Positions 1 to 8,694 of a stretch of DNA of 56,366 nucleotides are shown here, in pieces. Source of the stretch: Anaerolineales bacterium (lineage in GTDB: Bacteria; Chloroflexota; Anaerolineae; Anaerolineales; UBA11579); the NCBI GenBank assembly GCA_025450445.1, contig JANWHN010000060.1:1-56366 (forward strand), given 5' to 3'. The position numbers and the translations under genes are program-made. The first letter of the stretch is position 1. Every line of letters starts with the position of its first letter. The notes under the pieces are model-generated. The model made no database searches and was not told the DNA's origin. It saw only the letters and a list, made by a program, of their open reading frames with translations.

Positions 1-1
1 A

Positions 2-904
2 ACTGTCAAAATCCCGCGCCACACTGACATTCGGAAAGATCGCCTGCGCCTCGGCCAGCACATCGCTCTCGCGATAGCGCCGCGACACGTGCGTCAAGAT
101 CAGTTGCCCGACTTCCGCATCCCGCGCCAACTGCGCGCTTTGGCCGGCGGTCAGATGGGCAAACTCCTTTGCCATCTCTCGTTCTTCATCCAAATAGGTA
201 GCCTCGATCACTAGCGTATCCGCGTTGCGGCAATGCTCCAATATCTCGTCCGTTCGCCCCGCATCGCCTACGTGCACCAGCTTGGCGCCCGGCAGCTCGG
301 TCCCCAACACCTCGTCCGGCATCACCCGCTGCCCGTTCTCCAATATCACCGGGTTGCCGTTCACCAATTCTCGCCGCATCGGTCCCGGCGGCACACCCAG
401 CGCCTCGGCCTTCTCATTCAAGAACGGCCGCCGCGCTTTCTCCTCGAAAACGAAGCCAAAGCAATCTGGCCCGCGGTGCGTCACCGAAAAGGCGCGGATG
501 CTGAAATCCTCCGCATCGAAGATCACCCCGGGCTCGATCGCGCTCAGTTTGACTTGCAATAAACTCTCTTTTCCTTTGGGGATCACCCGCACCCCATACA
601 GCAGCGCATCGATCCGTTCAAGTGTCCACTTACCGGCCAGGATCTCGACCTCTTCCAACGTTTCCCAACGCGTGAACGTTGAGAACAACCCGGCTAGTCC
701 AAGAATGTGATCCAAGTGCCCGTGCGTGATCAAAATATGGTTGAGTCGCTTGAACCCCAGCCCCGACTTCAAGATCTGGCGCTGGGTTCCTTCGCCGCAA
801 TCCACCAGAAAGCGGTATTCGTTGTGCTTGATGATGTGCGCCGATAAGCCGCGATGAACGGACGGTGCCGACGCTGACGTCCCTAAAAAAACGATCTCAA
901 ACAA
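2..904 (-). CDS. rnz: Ribonuclease Z (partial, C-terminal end off the left edge)
   Basis: tRNA 3'-processing endonuclease of the metallo-beta-lactamase fold, which removes the 3' trailer of tRNA precursors in the cytoplasm. Reading leftwards from a TTG at 902-904, about 301 residues are visible. The N-terminus has the expected FLGTSASAPS strand, and the zinc motif HGHLDH lies at about residues 61-66, followed by LGLAG. Later motifs include HVGDAGRTDE and LTHVSRRY, both typical of RNase Z. Family length is about 305-310 residues, so only a few residues are missing beyond position 1. The TTG start follows a GAGG at short spacing, and a TACAAT -10 sits upstream (927-932, minus strand). Function is confident; the exact start is less so. 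Confidence 0.93.
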   Translation of the reverse strand, partial: MFEIVFLGTSASAPSVHRGLSAHIIKHNEYRFLVDCGEGTQRQILKSGLGFKRLNHILITHGHLDHILGLAGLFSTFTRWETLEEVEILAGKWTLERIDALLYGVRVIPKGKESLLQVKLSAIEPGVIFDAEDFSIRAFSVTHRGPDCFGFVFEEKARRPFLNEKAEALGVPPGPMRRELVNGNPVILENGQRVMPDEVLGTELPGAKLVHVGDAGRTDEILEHCRNADTLVIEATYLDEEREMAKEFAHLTAGQSAQLARDAEVGQLILTHVSRRYRESDVLAEAQAIFPNVSVARDFDS

Positions 905-926
905 TTTTCCTCGACCTCTTTGTGTG

Positions 927-932
927 ATTGTA
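927..932 (-). promoter_or_regulatory. Putative -10 box of rnz
   Basis: TACAAT on the minus strand, about 23 nt before the TTG start of the RNase Z gene. No clear -35 was identified. Inferred from similarity to the other -10-like boxes in this window. Confidence 0.4.
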
Positions 933-1006
933 ACCTCGCCAATTGCTTGACAACTTGCCCCATTTCCCCACGCTGAAGCATTTTTGTGTAATTAATAGCC
1001 CCATAT

Positions 1007-1045
1007 CGTCATTGCGAGGCGTCGTCAAGACGCCGCGGCAATCTG
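1007..1045 (+). repeat. Intergenic hairpin repeat, copy 1
   Basis: CGTC, then an outer stem ATTGC (1011-1015) pairing with GCAAT (1038-1042). Inside are GA, the inner stem GGCGTC/GACGCC with loop GTCAA, and GCG. Five more copies of this architecture occur in other gaps of the window. It lies between the divergent rnz and ftsK genes. Confidence 0.85.
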
Positions 1046-1108
1046 GTTTGCTTAACGCTGGAGGCTGTATGGGGTCGTTGCAACCGTTACATCTTGAGCA
1101 ACTGCTGT

Positions 1109-1155
1109 GGAGTTTGCTGCATTTGCAAACTCCAACGCGAAGGCGCAGCCTTCGC
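1109..1155. repeat. Two adjacent perfect hairpins upstream of ftsK
   Basis: First inverted repeat: GGAGTTTGC (1109-1117) and GCAAACTCC (1125-1133), 9 bp with a 7-nt loop. Second: GCGAAGGC (1137-1144) and GCCTTCGC (1148-1155), 8 bp with a 3-nt loop. A weaker GTTGC/GCAAC pair lies just upstream. The ftsK-proximal -10 box is downstream of both, so they are probably not in the mRNA from that promoter. Function unknown. Confidence 0.6.
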
Positions 1156-1163
1156 AAGGGTTA

Positions 1164-1169
1164 TATACT
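1164..1169 (+). promoter_or_regulatory. Putative -10 box of ftsK
   Basis: TATACT within TTATATACTC, ending 11 nt before the ATG at 1181. The mRNA would have a very short leader with no obvious Shine-Dalgarno. Confidence 0.5.
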
Positions 1170-1180
1170 CGTAGAACAAA

Positions 1181-3451
1181 ATGGCTAAACCAATCGCCCG
1201 CAAGCGCTCGGGCGGCAAAAGCCGCGCCGCTGCCCCCCAGCCAAAGATCCTGCCGGCCATCAGCTCCTTTTGGCGCGGTGTCTCGCCCGATCGCAAGCTG
1301 GACCTGCTCGGCATCCTGCTCGCCCTCATCGGCGCGCTAACGCTGCTGGTCGCCTTCTCAGGCACGCCGGGCGCAGTTGGCAGCGGTTGGTTGCAATTCC
1401 TCCAGCTTTCGCTGGGCTGGGGCGCGTTTGTATTTCCATTTGCGCTCATCCTGCTCGGCGTGTGGCTGGTCTTGCGCCGTTTCGGCCGCATTCCAGCGTT
1501 GCGCGCCCGCCGCTTGCTCGGCATCGCTTTGCTCTTCTTCAATATTCAACTGCTATTGCACATCCTCATGTTCCCGGCCGATCTTTTCGTGATCAACGAA
1601 CTTGCTGCGGCCGGTGAAGGTGGCGGGCAGCTAGGCGCTGGGCTGATGCTTTGGCTGCAGAATGGTGTCGGCGACGCGGGTATGTGGGTCATCGCTCTTA
1701 CCTGGTTGTTTGTCGCCGTCCTGCTCACCTTTGAGATCTCGGCTCGCAGCCTGGTCGACTGGCTCCCTGCCATGTTGGCTCGCTGGCAAGAGCGCCGCGC
1801 TCTCTCCAAAGCCAGTTGGCAGCCGTACACTTCTGAGCCACAAACGGATTCAATTTCTCCCGGTGTCGAAATCTCTCCGCTCCTCACCGAACCGCTGCCC
1901 GCAGAACTGGAAGCGGAGTTTGAAGAGCTCGACGAACAAATTGAAGAAGTCCCCGCCAAACCCGTCTGGACTCTGCCGGTTCTCGCCGACATGCTCGATC
2001 CCGGCGACAAGCTGATCTACAACGACGATGTCGATAAAGAGCGCGCCGCCCTCATCGAAGAAACGTTGAGTTCATTTGGCGCACCGGCTAGCGTGGTCGA
2101 GATCAATCGCGGTCCCACCATCACCCAGTTCGGTGTCGAACCTGAATTCGTCGAAACCCGCGCCGGACGCACCCGGGTGCGCGTCGGCAAGATCGCCGCC
2201 CTCGCCGACGATCTCGCTCTTGCCATGGCCGCGTCGCGCATCCGCATCCAGGCGCCGGTTCCCGGCAAAGGCTACGTCGGCATCGAAGTCCCCAACGAGC
2301 ACATCGGTCGTGTAGCAATGCGCGACGTCGTCGAAAGCGAAGCGTTCAAGCGACTCAAGTCGCCATTACGCTTCGCCTTGGGTCAAGATGTAGCCGGCAA
2401 TGCAGTCGCCGCTGACCTGGCCGCCATGCCGCATCTACTGGTTGCCGGCGCCACCGGCTCCGGCAAATCCGTGTGCGTCAACGCTCTGATCTGCTGCATG
2501 CTCCTCAACAACACCCCCGAAACTTTGCGCGTCATCATGATCGATCCCAAGCGCGTCGAGCTGACCGGCTACAACGGCGTCCCGCATCTGCTCACCCCGG
2601 TCGTGGTTGAGATCGACCGCGTGGTCGGAATTCTGCAATGGGTGACTCACGAGATGGACAAGCGCTACCAAAAATTCGCCAAGGTCGGCGCTCGCCACAT
2701 CACCGATTTCAATGCCAGGTTAGCTACTGAAGGCGCTGAGCAGCTTCCATATCTTGTCGTCGTGATCGATGAACTAGCCGACCTGATGATGGTTGCGCCC
2801 GATCAAACCGAGAAACTAATTACCCGCATGGCCCAGCTCGCCCGCGCCACCGGCATCCACTTGGTTATTTCCACACAGCGCCCATCGGTGGATGTTGTCA
2901 CCGGTCTCATCAAGGCAAACTTCCCCGCCCGCATCGCTTTCGCCGTTGCCTCTAGCACCGATAGCCGCGTCATCCTCGACCAACCTGGCGCCGAGCGCTT
3001 GCTCGGCCGTGGCGACATGCTCTTCCAGCCGCCCGACGCGCCTGCGGCCGTCCGCCTGCAAGGCGCATTCCTCGCCGAAAGCGAGATCCTGCGTATCGTC
3101 AGTCATTGGCGCGCCTTCGCCGGCAGCGCAGAGCCAGCTCGCTTCCGCGCCGCCGATGCGCCGCCAGATGATGTGCCGCTAAAACAAATGCCGATCTGGG
3201 CAGAGGTCGAACAAATTCAGAATCAAGACGAGCAGGATGACATGTTCGACGAAGCCGTTGACCTGGTTCGCCGCCGCGGCCGTGCCTCCATCTCCATGCT
3301 TCAGCGCCGCATGCGCATCGGCTACACCCGCGCCGCCCGCATCATCGAACTCATGGAGTCCCGCGGCATCGTAGGCCCGTCTAAAACCGGCGCCCAACAC
3401 CGCGAAGTTTTGGATTATGGTAACTACGCCGCTCCGCCAGTGGGAGAATGA
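1181..3451 (+). CDS. ftsK: FtsK/SpoIIIE family DNA translocase
   Basis: Membrane-anchored hexameric ATPase that pumps chromosomal DNA through the closing septum. The 756-residue product has a basic N-terminus and about four hydrophobic segments between residues 40 and 185. An acidic, Pro-containing linker of only about 70 residues follows (210-280), then the alpha and beta motor domains. Walker A is GATGSGKS (about 423-430), Walker B is VVVIDELADLMM (about 526-537), and STQRPSVDV lies near 564. A C-terminal winged-helix gamma domain (about 688-745; MLQRRMRIGYTRAARI) is the part that normally reads KOPS-like sites. Length matches short-linker SpoIIIE-type proteins. It stands alone between divergent rnz and convergent htrA. 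Confidence 0.96.
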   Translation: MAKPIARKRSGGKSRAAAPQPKILPAISSFWRGVSPDRKLDLLGILLALIGALTLLVAFSGTPGAVGSGWLQFLQLSLGWGAFVFPFALILLGVWLVLRRFGRIPALRARRLLGIALLFFNIQLLLHILMFPADLFVINELAAAGEGGGQLGAGLMLWLQNGVGDAGMWVIALTWLFVAVLLTFEISARSLVDWLPAMLARWQERRALSKASWQPYTSEPQTDSISPGVEISPLLTEPLPAELEAEFEELDEQIEEVPAKPVWTLPVLADMLDPGDKLIYNDDVDKERAALIEETLSSFGAPASVVEINRGPTITQFGVEPEFVETRAGRTRVRVGKIAALADDLALAMAASRIRIQAPVPGKGYVGIEVPNEHIGRVAMRDVVESEAFKRLKSPLRFALGQDVAGNAVAADLAAMPHLLVAGATGSGKSVCVNALICCMLLNNTPETLRVIMIDPKRVELTGYNGVPHLLTPVVVEIDRVVGILQWVTHEMDKRYQKFAKVGARHITDFNARLATEGAEQLPYLVVVIDELADLMMVAPDQTEKLITRMAQLARATGIHLVISTQRPSVDVVTGLIKANFPARIAFAVASSTDSRVILDQPGAERLLGRGDMLFQPPDAPAAVRLQGAFLAESEILRIVSHWRAFAGSAEPARFRAADAPPDDVPLKQMPIWAEVEQIQNQDEQDDMFDEAVDLVRRRGRASISMLQRRMRIGYTRAARIIELMESRGIVGPSKTGAQHREVLDYGNYAAPPVGE

Positions 3452-3457
3452 TTATTG

Positions 3458-3490
3458 CAAAAAAAAAAGAGGCGTTGGGTTTGCGCCTCT
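3458..3490 (-). terminator. Intrinsic terminator of the cbpA-htrA unit
   Basis: Stem AGAGGCG (3468-3474) and CGCCTCT (3484-3490). On the minus strand it is followed by a run of about ten U, so the polarity fits leftward transcription from htrA. It may help end ftsK transcription too, but there is no U-tract in that direction. Confidence 0.75.
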
Positions 3491-3504
3491 CTAATTCAAC
3501 ATAA

Positions 3505-3540
3505 GGAGTTGTGTTACTCGGCGTAGCCGGTAACAACTCC
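3505..3540. repeat. Long imperfect hairpin at the htrA 3' side
   Basis: GGAGTTGTGTTAC and GTAACAACTCC pair with a 2-nt bulge around an inner CGGC-GTA-GCCG. It sits about 27 nt past the htrA stop, upstream (in transcript order) of the terminator, so it would be in the htrA mRNA tail. Possibly a 3'-end stabiliser; this is inference. Confidence 0.5.
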
Positions 3541-3566
3541 ACTAGCAGCGCTCTTTTGCGCTGCGT

Positions 3567-4691
3567 CTACGGCCTTGCGCCGAGCACGAGATCAATAGTG
3601 ATCTCGTCGCCATCACGAATGATGGTTAGTTGAACAGAATCACCGGGGGATTTATGCGTGAACAAGTAAGCGATCATTTCATCGAAATTCTGGATCGGGC
3701 GCCCGTCGATGCCCACGATCATGTCGCCGGGCTCCACGCCCGCGTCATCAGCCGGGCCGCCGCTCACCACCTCGGAGATCAGAGCGCCGTTGGTGCTCTC
3801 CAACCCGCGCTGCTGCGCCTCGGCCAGGCTCAGGTTCGAAACGCTCGATACTCCGAGATATGGATAGTCGTAAGAACCTTCGCTGATCAAGCTCGGCACA
3901 ACCCGCTTGACGATGTTGATCGAAACCGCAAAACCGATTCCCGAGTTCAACGTATTTCCTTCATCGTTGAAATTGAACGAACGGATGGCACGGTTGACCC
4001 CGACCACTTCGCCGTTGAGATTGAGCAGTGGTCCGCCGGAGTTTCCGGGGTTTATCGCCGCGTCAGTTTGAATGATGTCGCCGGCGGTGAATGGGCGTCC
4101 GGCTTGCGGGTCTTCGTTCAGTCCTTCAAGCGAGCGGCCCACGCTGGATACGATTCCCACGCTCATGCTCCCGCTCAACCCAAACGGGTTGCCGATCGCC
4201 ACAACATATTGCCCGATCTGCAGCGCATCCGAATCGCCAAGTCGCATCGGCACCAAGACATCCGGCGCAACAGCAACTTTGATAACTGCCAGATCCGAAT
4301 CGGTGTCCACACCCACAACTTCACCCACGGCTTGATCGCCAGATGGGAACGCCACTTCGATATAGGTCGCATCTTGCACGACGTGATAGTTGGTCACAAT
4401 GTGTCCGTCCGAGTCGTACACAAATCCCGATCCCTGTCCGCCGCCCAATTCAGTGGCCACAGATATCGACACCACCCCGGGGCTCACCGATTGATAAAGC
4501 GTGATCAGCGCATCCTGCTGCGAGAGCAGGTCTTGCGAGATCAGGATCGGCGGAGCGCCGGACGTGGGCACAAGCGCTGGCACATCTTCGAGCATCTCAC
4601 TCGGATTTGGCAGAGCAATGTTGCATGCCAAGCCGGTAAGGACAAGCAAGCTTGTAATGAAAAGAACCGTGCGGGCGAAGCTGTTTTTCAT
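3567..4691 (-). CDS. HtrA/DegP-type serine protease, lipoprotein
   Basis: Envelope quality-control protease with one PDZ domain. Taking the ATG at 4691, which has AAGGA at good spacing (a TTG at 4703 is the upstream alternative), the product is 374 residues. The signal peptide ends in lipobox LTGLAC with Cys23. The trypsin-like domain holds His103 (NYHVV), Asp133 (DSDLAV) and Ser218 (GNSGGP), a complete triad. The PDZ domain spans about 285-374 (VEPGDMIVGIDGRPI). The stop of the J-protein gene is about 20 nt upstream, so a chaperone and a protease appear to share one mRNA. Ends at the U-rich terminator near 3460. Confidence 0.93.
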   Translation of the reverse strand: MKNSFARTVLFITSLLVLTGLACNIALPNPSEMLEDVPALVPTSGAPPILISQDLLSQQDALITLYQSVSPGVVSISVATELGGGQGSGFVYDSDGHIVTNYHVVQDATYIEVAFPSGDQAVGEVVGVDTDSDLAVIKVAVAPDVLVPMRLGDSDALQIGQYVVAIGNPFGLSGSMSVGIVSSVGRSLEGLNEDPQAGRPFTAGDIIQTDAAINPGNSGGPLLNLNGEVVGVNRAIRSFNFNDEGNTLNSGIGFAVSINIVKRVVPSLISEGSYDYPYLGVSSVSNLSLAEAQQRGLESTNGALISEVVSGGPADDAGVEPGDMIVGIDGRPIQNFDEMIAYLFTHKSPGDSVQLTIIRDGDEITIDLVLGARP

Positions 4692-4710
4692 GTTTCCTTT
4701 CAAATAATTA

Positions 4711-5613
4711 CTATGGTTTTGATTCGGCCAGCTTTTCGAATAATTTCTTCTCTTCAGTGGTCAAATTCCTGGGGATGTGCACCTTGATCTTTGCAAAAAG
4801 GTCTCCGCGTTCTTTGCTCTTGAGCCCGGGCATTCCCTTGCCTTTCAATCGGAACGATTGGCCTGGTTGTGTGCCGGCCGGGATCGTGAGCACTACGTTA
4901 CCTTCGAGGGTTGGCACTTGAAGTTCGCCGCCCAATACAGCCGTGTAAAGATCGGTCTCGACCTCAGTACGAAGGTCTTTGCCCTCGCGCTCAAACCGCG
5001 GATCGTCTTCCACATTGATCGCCAGGTAGATGTCGCTTTCCTGCGGGCCAATCCCAGCCATGCGCACTCGCGTTCCGGTTTGGGCTCCGGCGGGGATCTT
5101 CACTTCGATCCGCCGGCCGTCCAGCTGCATCAAACGTTCGCCGCCTTTGAATGCTTCTTCGAGCGAGATAGTTACTGGCTGCTCATACGCTGGCTGGCGG
5201 ACCGCTTGACGGCGAGTCCTTTGCCCAACTCCACCGCCGAAGATCTGTTGGAAGAAATCGGAGAACCCACCCATTTGCCCGAACAGGTCGTCCATATCCC
5301 CGCTGTATTCGACCCGCACACCTCCAGGCGCGCCCTTGCCAGCCCATTGCCCCCAATCAAATCCGCCTTGTCCGCCGCGGTTTTGCCATTGCGAATAGGC
5401 GCTGCCCAACTGGTCATAGCGCTTGCGTTTTTCCGTGTCGCTGAGCACCTGGTAGGCTTCGTTCGCCTCCTTGAATTTATCCTCGGCGGCCTTGTTATTC
5501 GGGTTTTTATCGGGGTGGAATTGCAGAGCCAGCTTGCGATAGGCTTTTTTGATCTCGTCCTGGCTGGCGCTCCGTTCGACCCCAAGCGTCTTGTAATAGT
5601 CTTTGTATTCCAT
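4711..5613 (-). CDS. CbpA-like DnaJ-family co-chaperone
   Basis: Hsp40 partner of DnaK that stimulates its ATPase and presents unfolded clients. The J domain spans residues 1-70 with HPD at 33-35. A Gly/Phe/Gln-rich linker (about 75-130) and two C-terminal substrate-binding beta domains follow. The zinc-finger CxxCxGxG repeats of true DnaJ are absent, as in CbpA/DnaJ2 proteins. I chose ATG 5613 (MEYKDYY, the usual family start) over ATG 5631; neither has a strong Shine-Dalgarno. First gene of a leftward unit with htrA. Confidence 0.9.
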   Translation of the reverse strand: MEYKDYYKTLGVERSASQDEIKKAYRKLALQFHPDKNPNNKAAEDKFKEANEAYQVLSDTEKRKRYDQLGSAYSQWQNRGGQGGFDWGQWAGKGAPGGVRVEYSGDMDDLFGQMGGFSDFFQQIFGGGVGQRTRRQAVRQPAYEQPVTISLEEAFKGGERLMQLDGRRIEVKIPAGAQTGTRVRMAGIGPQESDIYLAINVEDDPRFEREGKDLRTEVETDLYTAVLGGELQVPTLEGNVVLTIPAGTQPGQSFRLKGKGMPGLKSKERGDLFAKIKVHIPRNLTTEEKKLFEKLAESKP

Positions 5614-5741
5614 AAGGGTGGCGAAGTTCATTGTATGACCGCTGAAAGAGCTCGGTCAAGCACCGCGCCTGTAATTAATAGAACTCTAACAGCCGGGTCA
5701 GGCCTAAATCACCTTCATGGTTCCCGTTTGCGAGGAGCACG

Positions 5742-5761
5742 GTTGGCATGCCCTTGCCAAC
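5742..5761. repeat. Perfect 7-bp inverted repeat in the cbpA/kinase gap
   Basis: GTTGGCA (5742-5748) and TGCCAAC (5755-5761) with a 6-nt loop. A second imperfect palindrome around GTTTGCAAAC lies at about 5780-5800. Both lie between the divergent promoters of the J-protein and kinase genes and could be operators or repeat remnants. Confidence 0.4.
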
Positions 5762-5843
5762 AAGCGGACGAAGCAATCCCCAAGATTGTTTGCAAACTTG
5801 GAAGTTCTTTCAATCCTATAGTCTAGCCGTCAGTCAAGCGTGC

Positions 5844-5849
5844 TATCAT
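5844..5849 (+). promoter_or_regulatory. Putative -10 box of the histidine kinase gene
   Basis: TATCAT inside GTGCTATCATT, separated by 9 nt from the GTG at 5859. This implies a nearly leaderless transcript and supports starting at 5859 rather than at 5748. Confidence 0.45.
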
Positions 5850-5858
5850 TTCGCGCCT

Positions 5859-7289
5859 GTGCCCAAGCGATTGCTTTTGGCTCTGGCCGATGAATCCCTC
5901 TGCCAGCAAGTGGCCAAAAAGATCTTTGCTCCCGCCGGGTTTGGGGTTACGCAAGCGCTTAATTGCTCACAGGTGCGCGGTGCTGTACGCAGCAAGACCC
6001 CAGACATCATCTTTATGGCGGACCAACTCCCCCATGGCTCGGCATTAGCCCTGGCGGAGGAGATCAAGCGCGCACAGCCTGATCTTCCTATCATCATCTC
6101 CACCAAAAAACCAAAATCCAGCGCCTTATCCAACCTGGCCCGCCAGGGCATCGTCGAGATCGTTGCCTACCCGCCAACCCGTAAACAGGCGCTCTCCGCG
6201 GTTGACCTGGCACTCGATCGCAACCGTGTGCTCCACAAATGGGTCAAGCGCGAAACCGGGCGCAGCACCGAGAACCTAAAACGTCGGCTTACCGAGCTGG
6301 AGAGCATTCTCAAACAGATCGACGATGGTGTTCTCGTGCTCGACCACCAGGGTCATATTCTGCTGATGAACCGTGCCCTCCGCCGGGATTTTGGGTTTGA
6401 AAGTGAAGACTTGGTCGGTGAACCGATCGAGCGCTTATTCCAGGAGCGTGAAGTCCTGGAGGCGCTTAGTAATAATCACACCGGCGGCGAACGCTTCGAA
6501 GTCGAGAACTCCCTCGACCGCGTGTTCGATGTCCGTATCTCCCATGTGGACGACATTGGCACTGTCGCCAGCTTCCACGACATCACCTATCTCAAAGAGC
6601 TGGATCGTTTGCGTATGGATTTCGTCAACACGGTCTCCCACGATCTTCGTTCACCGCTTACCGCCATTCTTGGTTACGTCGAATTGATCGAGCGCGCCGG
6701 CGAAGTGAATGCGCAGCAATCCCAGTTCATCCAGCGCGTCAAATCGAGTGTGCATGCGACCACGGGACTGATCGATGACCTGCTGAATTTGGGTCGAGTA
6801 GAAGTTGGTTTAGTTGATGAGGTGGTGCCGGTCGATCTTAAACTGATCGTGGCCAACACTCTTGCCGCAATGCAGGCACGGGTTCAAGAAAAACAGCAGC
6901 TTTTAAAAATGGGTCGGACTGGAAATGTGTCACCCGTGCGTGGCAACCGCGTCCAGATCGGCCAAGTAGTTGATAACCTCATTGGCAATGCGATCAAATA
7001 CACGCAGGCCGGCGGCTCGATCCGCGTGACTCTAACCGAAGAACAGAATCAGTTGATCTTGCACGTCGCCGACAACGGGCCAGGCATTCCGGTTGAAGAA
7101 CAGGGGCGCATCTTTGAAAAATTCTATCGAGCCAGCAATGCCGGCGATGGCGTAACCGGAACGGGGCTTGGCTTGGCGATCGTCAAAACGATCGTCGAAA
7201 ACCACCGCGGCCGTATCTGGGTTGATTCAAAACTGGGGGAGGGTTCTGTGTTTACAGTTGTGCTGCCGGTCGCCGGTGTCCCAGCTTAG
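5859..7289 (+). CDS. Histidine kinase with N-terminal receiver-like domain and PAS
   Basis: Cytoplasmic sensor kinase with no membrane segment. From the GTG at 5859 it is 476 residues. The N-terminal 115 residues look like a response-regulator fold, with Asp near 55 in FMADQLP and KKPK in the usual lysine region. A PAS domain follows at about 145-245 (ILKQIDDGVLVLDHQGHI). The HisKA domain has the phospho-acceptor His near 261 (SHDLRSP). The ATPase domain has the N box (DNLIGNAIKYT), G1 (DNGPGIP) and G2 (GTGLGLAIV). The frame stays open upstream to 5748, but those residues are not family-like and the -10 box at 5844 argues against them. No response regulator is adjacent, so it is an orphan. 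The 3' end overlaps the convergent next gene by 4 bp. Confidence 0.88.
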   Translation: MPKRLLLALADESLCQQVAKKIFAPAGFGVTQALNCSQVRGAVRSKTPDIIFMADQLPHGSALALAEEIKRAQPDLPIIISTKKPKSSALSNLARQGIVEIVAYPPTRKQALSAVDLALDRNRVLHKWVKRETGRSTENLKRRLTELESILKQIDDGVLVLDHQGHILLMNRALRRDFGFESEDLVGEPIERLFQEREVLEALSNNHTGGERFEVENSLDRVFDVRISHVDDIGTVASFHDITYLKELDRLRMDFVNTVSHDLRSPLTAILGYVELIERAGEVNAQQSQFIQRVKSSVHATTGLIDDLLNLGRVEVGLVDEVVPVDLKLIVANTLAAMQARVQEKQQLLKMGRTGNVSPVRGNRVQIGQVVDNLIGNAIKYTQAGGSIRVTLTEEQNQLILHVADNGPGIPVEEQGRIFEKFYRASNAGDGVTGTGLGLAIVKTIVENHRGRIWVDSKLGEGSVFTVVLPVAGVPA

Positions 7290-7717
7290 GCTGCAGACTT
7301 TTCAGATTTCAAAATAAAGTCACGCATGATTCGGCGAGCGTCATCCAGGTCAGCATATTCCGCGATCCGGATTCCGGGCATCGTGTTGCCGGTGAGCATC
7401 TTCGAAACCTTTACCCCGCTTCGATGGATGCACAACACCGGTTTGCCGCGCTCCAGCGCGTAGCTCACTTCGTACCCCACGCCATGTGATGGCGTGCTGA
7501 CTTCGGCGATCACAACCTGGCTCTCATCGATCCAGGCTATGTCACGGCGATAGACCTCATTCGGATCCGGCGAGCCTTCCATTGTTTGCCAGCCGGGTCC
7601 CGCATTCATCGCCGTCGGCACTTCGTGTCCGTCAGCAAGCAGCGCATCCACGATCTGCTGGTAGGCAGCTTCATCCTGCCGCCCCCCTACGATCGAACAT
7701 GCAAAATAAATTTTCAT
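7286..7717 (-). CDS. Nucleoside 2-deoxyribosyltransferase-like / DNPH1 (Rcl)-like protein
   Basis: A 143-residue cytoplasmic protein of the nucleoside deoxyribosyltransferase fold. N-terminal MKIYFACSIVGGR, the central WIDESQVVIAEVSTPSHGVGYE and CIHRSG fit the family; the Glu in GVGYE is the expected catalytic residue. The SIxGGR nucleotide loop resembles 2'-deoxynucleoside 5'-phosphate N-hydrolases more than classical transferases. It overlaps galE by 4 bp and is the last gene of the leftward uvrD-galE unit. Fold is confident, substrate is not. Confidence 0.8.
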   Translation of the reverse strand: MKIYFACSIVGGRQDEAAYQQIVDALLADGHEVPTAMNAGPGWQTMEGSPDPNEVYRRDIAWIDESQVVIAEVSTPSHGVGYEVSYALERGKPVLCIHRSGVKVSKMLTGNTMPGIRIAEYADLDDARRIMRDFILKSEKSAA

Positions 7718-8694
7718 TTCTTTGCGTAGCCGTTGGGATGACTCTTATGCCATTCCCATGCGCTGGAAATGATCTCTTCCAACCCTGAATGCTTGGCTTG
7801 CCAGCCCAGCTCGCGCTGAATGCGCGCCGGTGAAGCCACCAGGCGCGGGGCATCGCCGGGTCGGCGCGGGGTATCCATTGCAGGAATGGCATGCCCGCTC
7901 ATTTTGCGCGCCATTTCGATCACTTCGAGTACTGAATAGCCGTGGCCGGAACCCAGGTTGTAAACAAGCTTCTCGTGCTCATCGAGTCCGTTGAGAACTA
8001 ACAGATGAGCTGAGACGAGATCGGCAATGTGGATGTAATCGCGGATGCAGGTGCCATCCGGCGTCGGATAATCAGAGCCAAAAACCGCCACACTTTCGAG
8101 TTTACCGAGCGCCACCTGCAGAGTCAGCGGGATCAGATGGCTTTCCGGCTGATGGGCTTCGCCGCGTCCGGGCTGCGCCCCAGCCGCATTGAAATATCGC
8201 AGCGCCGCGTAGCGCAAGCCGTGGATCTGCCGATACCAATCCAGGGTCTGCTCAACCATCAGCTTGGTTTGGCCATAAACATTGACCGGCCCCAATGGCG
8301 ATTCTTCAGTCAGCGGCTCATCGTTGCTTTGATACAAGGCTGCTGTTGAAGAGAATACAAATTTGCCAATCCCTGCTGCATGCGCCAGTTCGATCAGCTG
8401 CATCGAAGTCGCGAGATTAGCCCGAAAATATTTGCCGGGATCTCGCATGCTCTCGCCCGCTTCGATCAACGCCGCTAGATGCACCACCGCATCCAACTTT
8501 TCTCTTGTAAGTGATTTCTTTAAAGTCTCGTCATCTGCAAGGTCACCTTCAATGAATTCGGCGCCTTTTGGCACGGCAGCTTTGTGCCCGGTGACCAGCG
8601 AATCATAAATTACGACATCGTGGTGTTGCGCCAACAACTCATCCGCAACGGCCGAACCGATGTATCCAGCTCCTCCGGTTATAAAGATCTTCAC
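7714..8694 (-). CDS. galE: UDP-glucose 4-epimerase
   Basis: Interconverts UDP-glucose and UDP-galactose for glycan synthesis, using bound NAD. The 326-residue product is an extended SDR: GGAGYIG at residues 7-13, the catalytic pair Tyr140/Lys144 (VYGQTK), SSTAALY near 115-121, and C-terminal RRPGDAP with the usual GWQAKHS end. Length is normal for GalE. Its start overlaps the stop of the helicase gene by 4 bp and its stop overlaps the downstream small gene, so translation is coupled. A related UDP-sugar epimerase specificity cannot be excluded. Confidence 0.92.
   Translation of the reverse strand: MKIFITGGAGYIGSAVADELLAQHHDVVIYDSLVTGHKAAVPKGAEFIEGDLADDETLKKSLTREKLDAVVHLAALIEAGESMRDPGKYFRANLATSMQLIELAHAAGIGKFVFSSTAALYQSNDEPLTEESPLGPVNVYGQTKLMVEQTLDWYRQIHGLRYAALRYFNAAGAQPGRGEAHQPESHLIPLTLQVALGKLESVAVFGSDYPTPDGTCIRDYIHIADLVSAHLLVLNGLDEHEKLVYNLGSGHGYSVLEVIEMARKMSGHAIPAMDTPRRPGDAPRLVASPARIQRELGWQAKHSGLEEIISSAWEWHKSHPNGYAKK

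Noticed and set aside
3630..4787. Long plus-strand open frame of 385 codons opposite htrA
   Set aside because: It is the antisense shadow of the protease and J-protein genes, which carry full catalytic motifs; its own translation has no recognisable domain.
5641..5710. CIRCE/HrcA operator before the J-protein gene
   Set aside because: TTAGAGTTC is present but no matching inverted half (GAGTGCTAA) at the right distance.
4777..5826. Plus-strand open frame of 349 codons opposite cbpA
   Set aside because: Antisense shadow of the J-protein gene; composition His/Arg/Leu-rich as expected for a complement frame.
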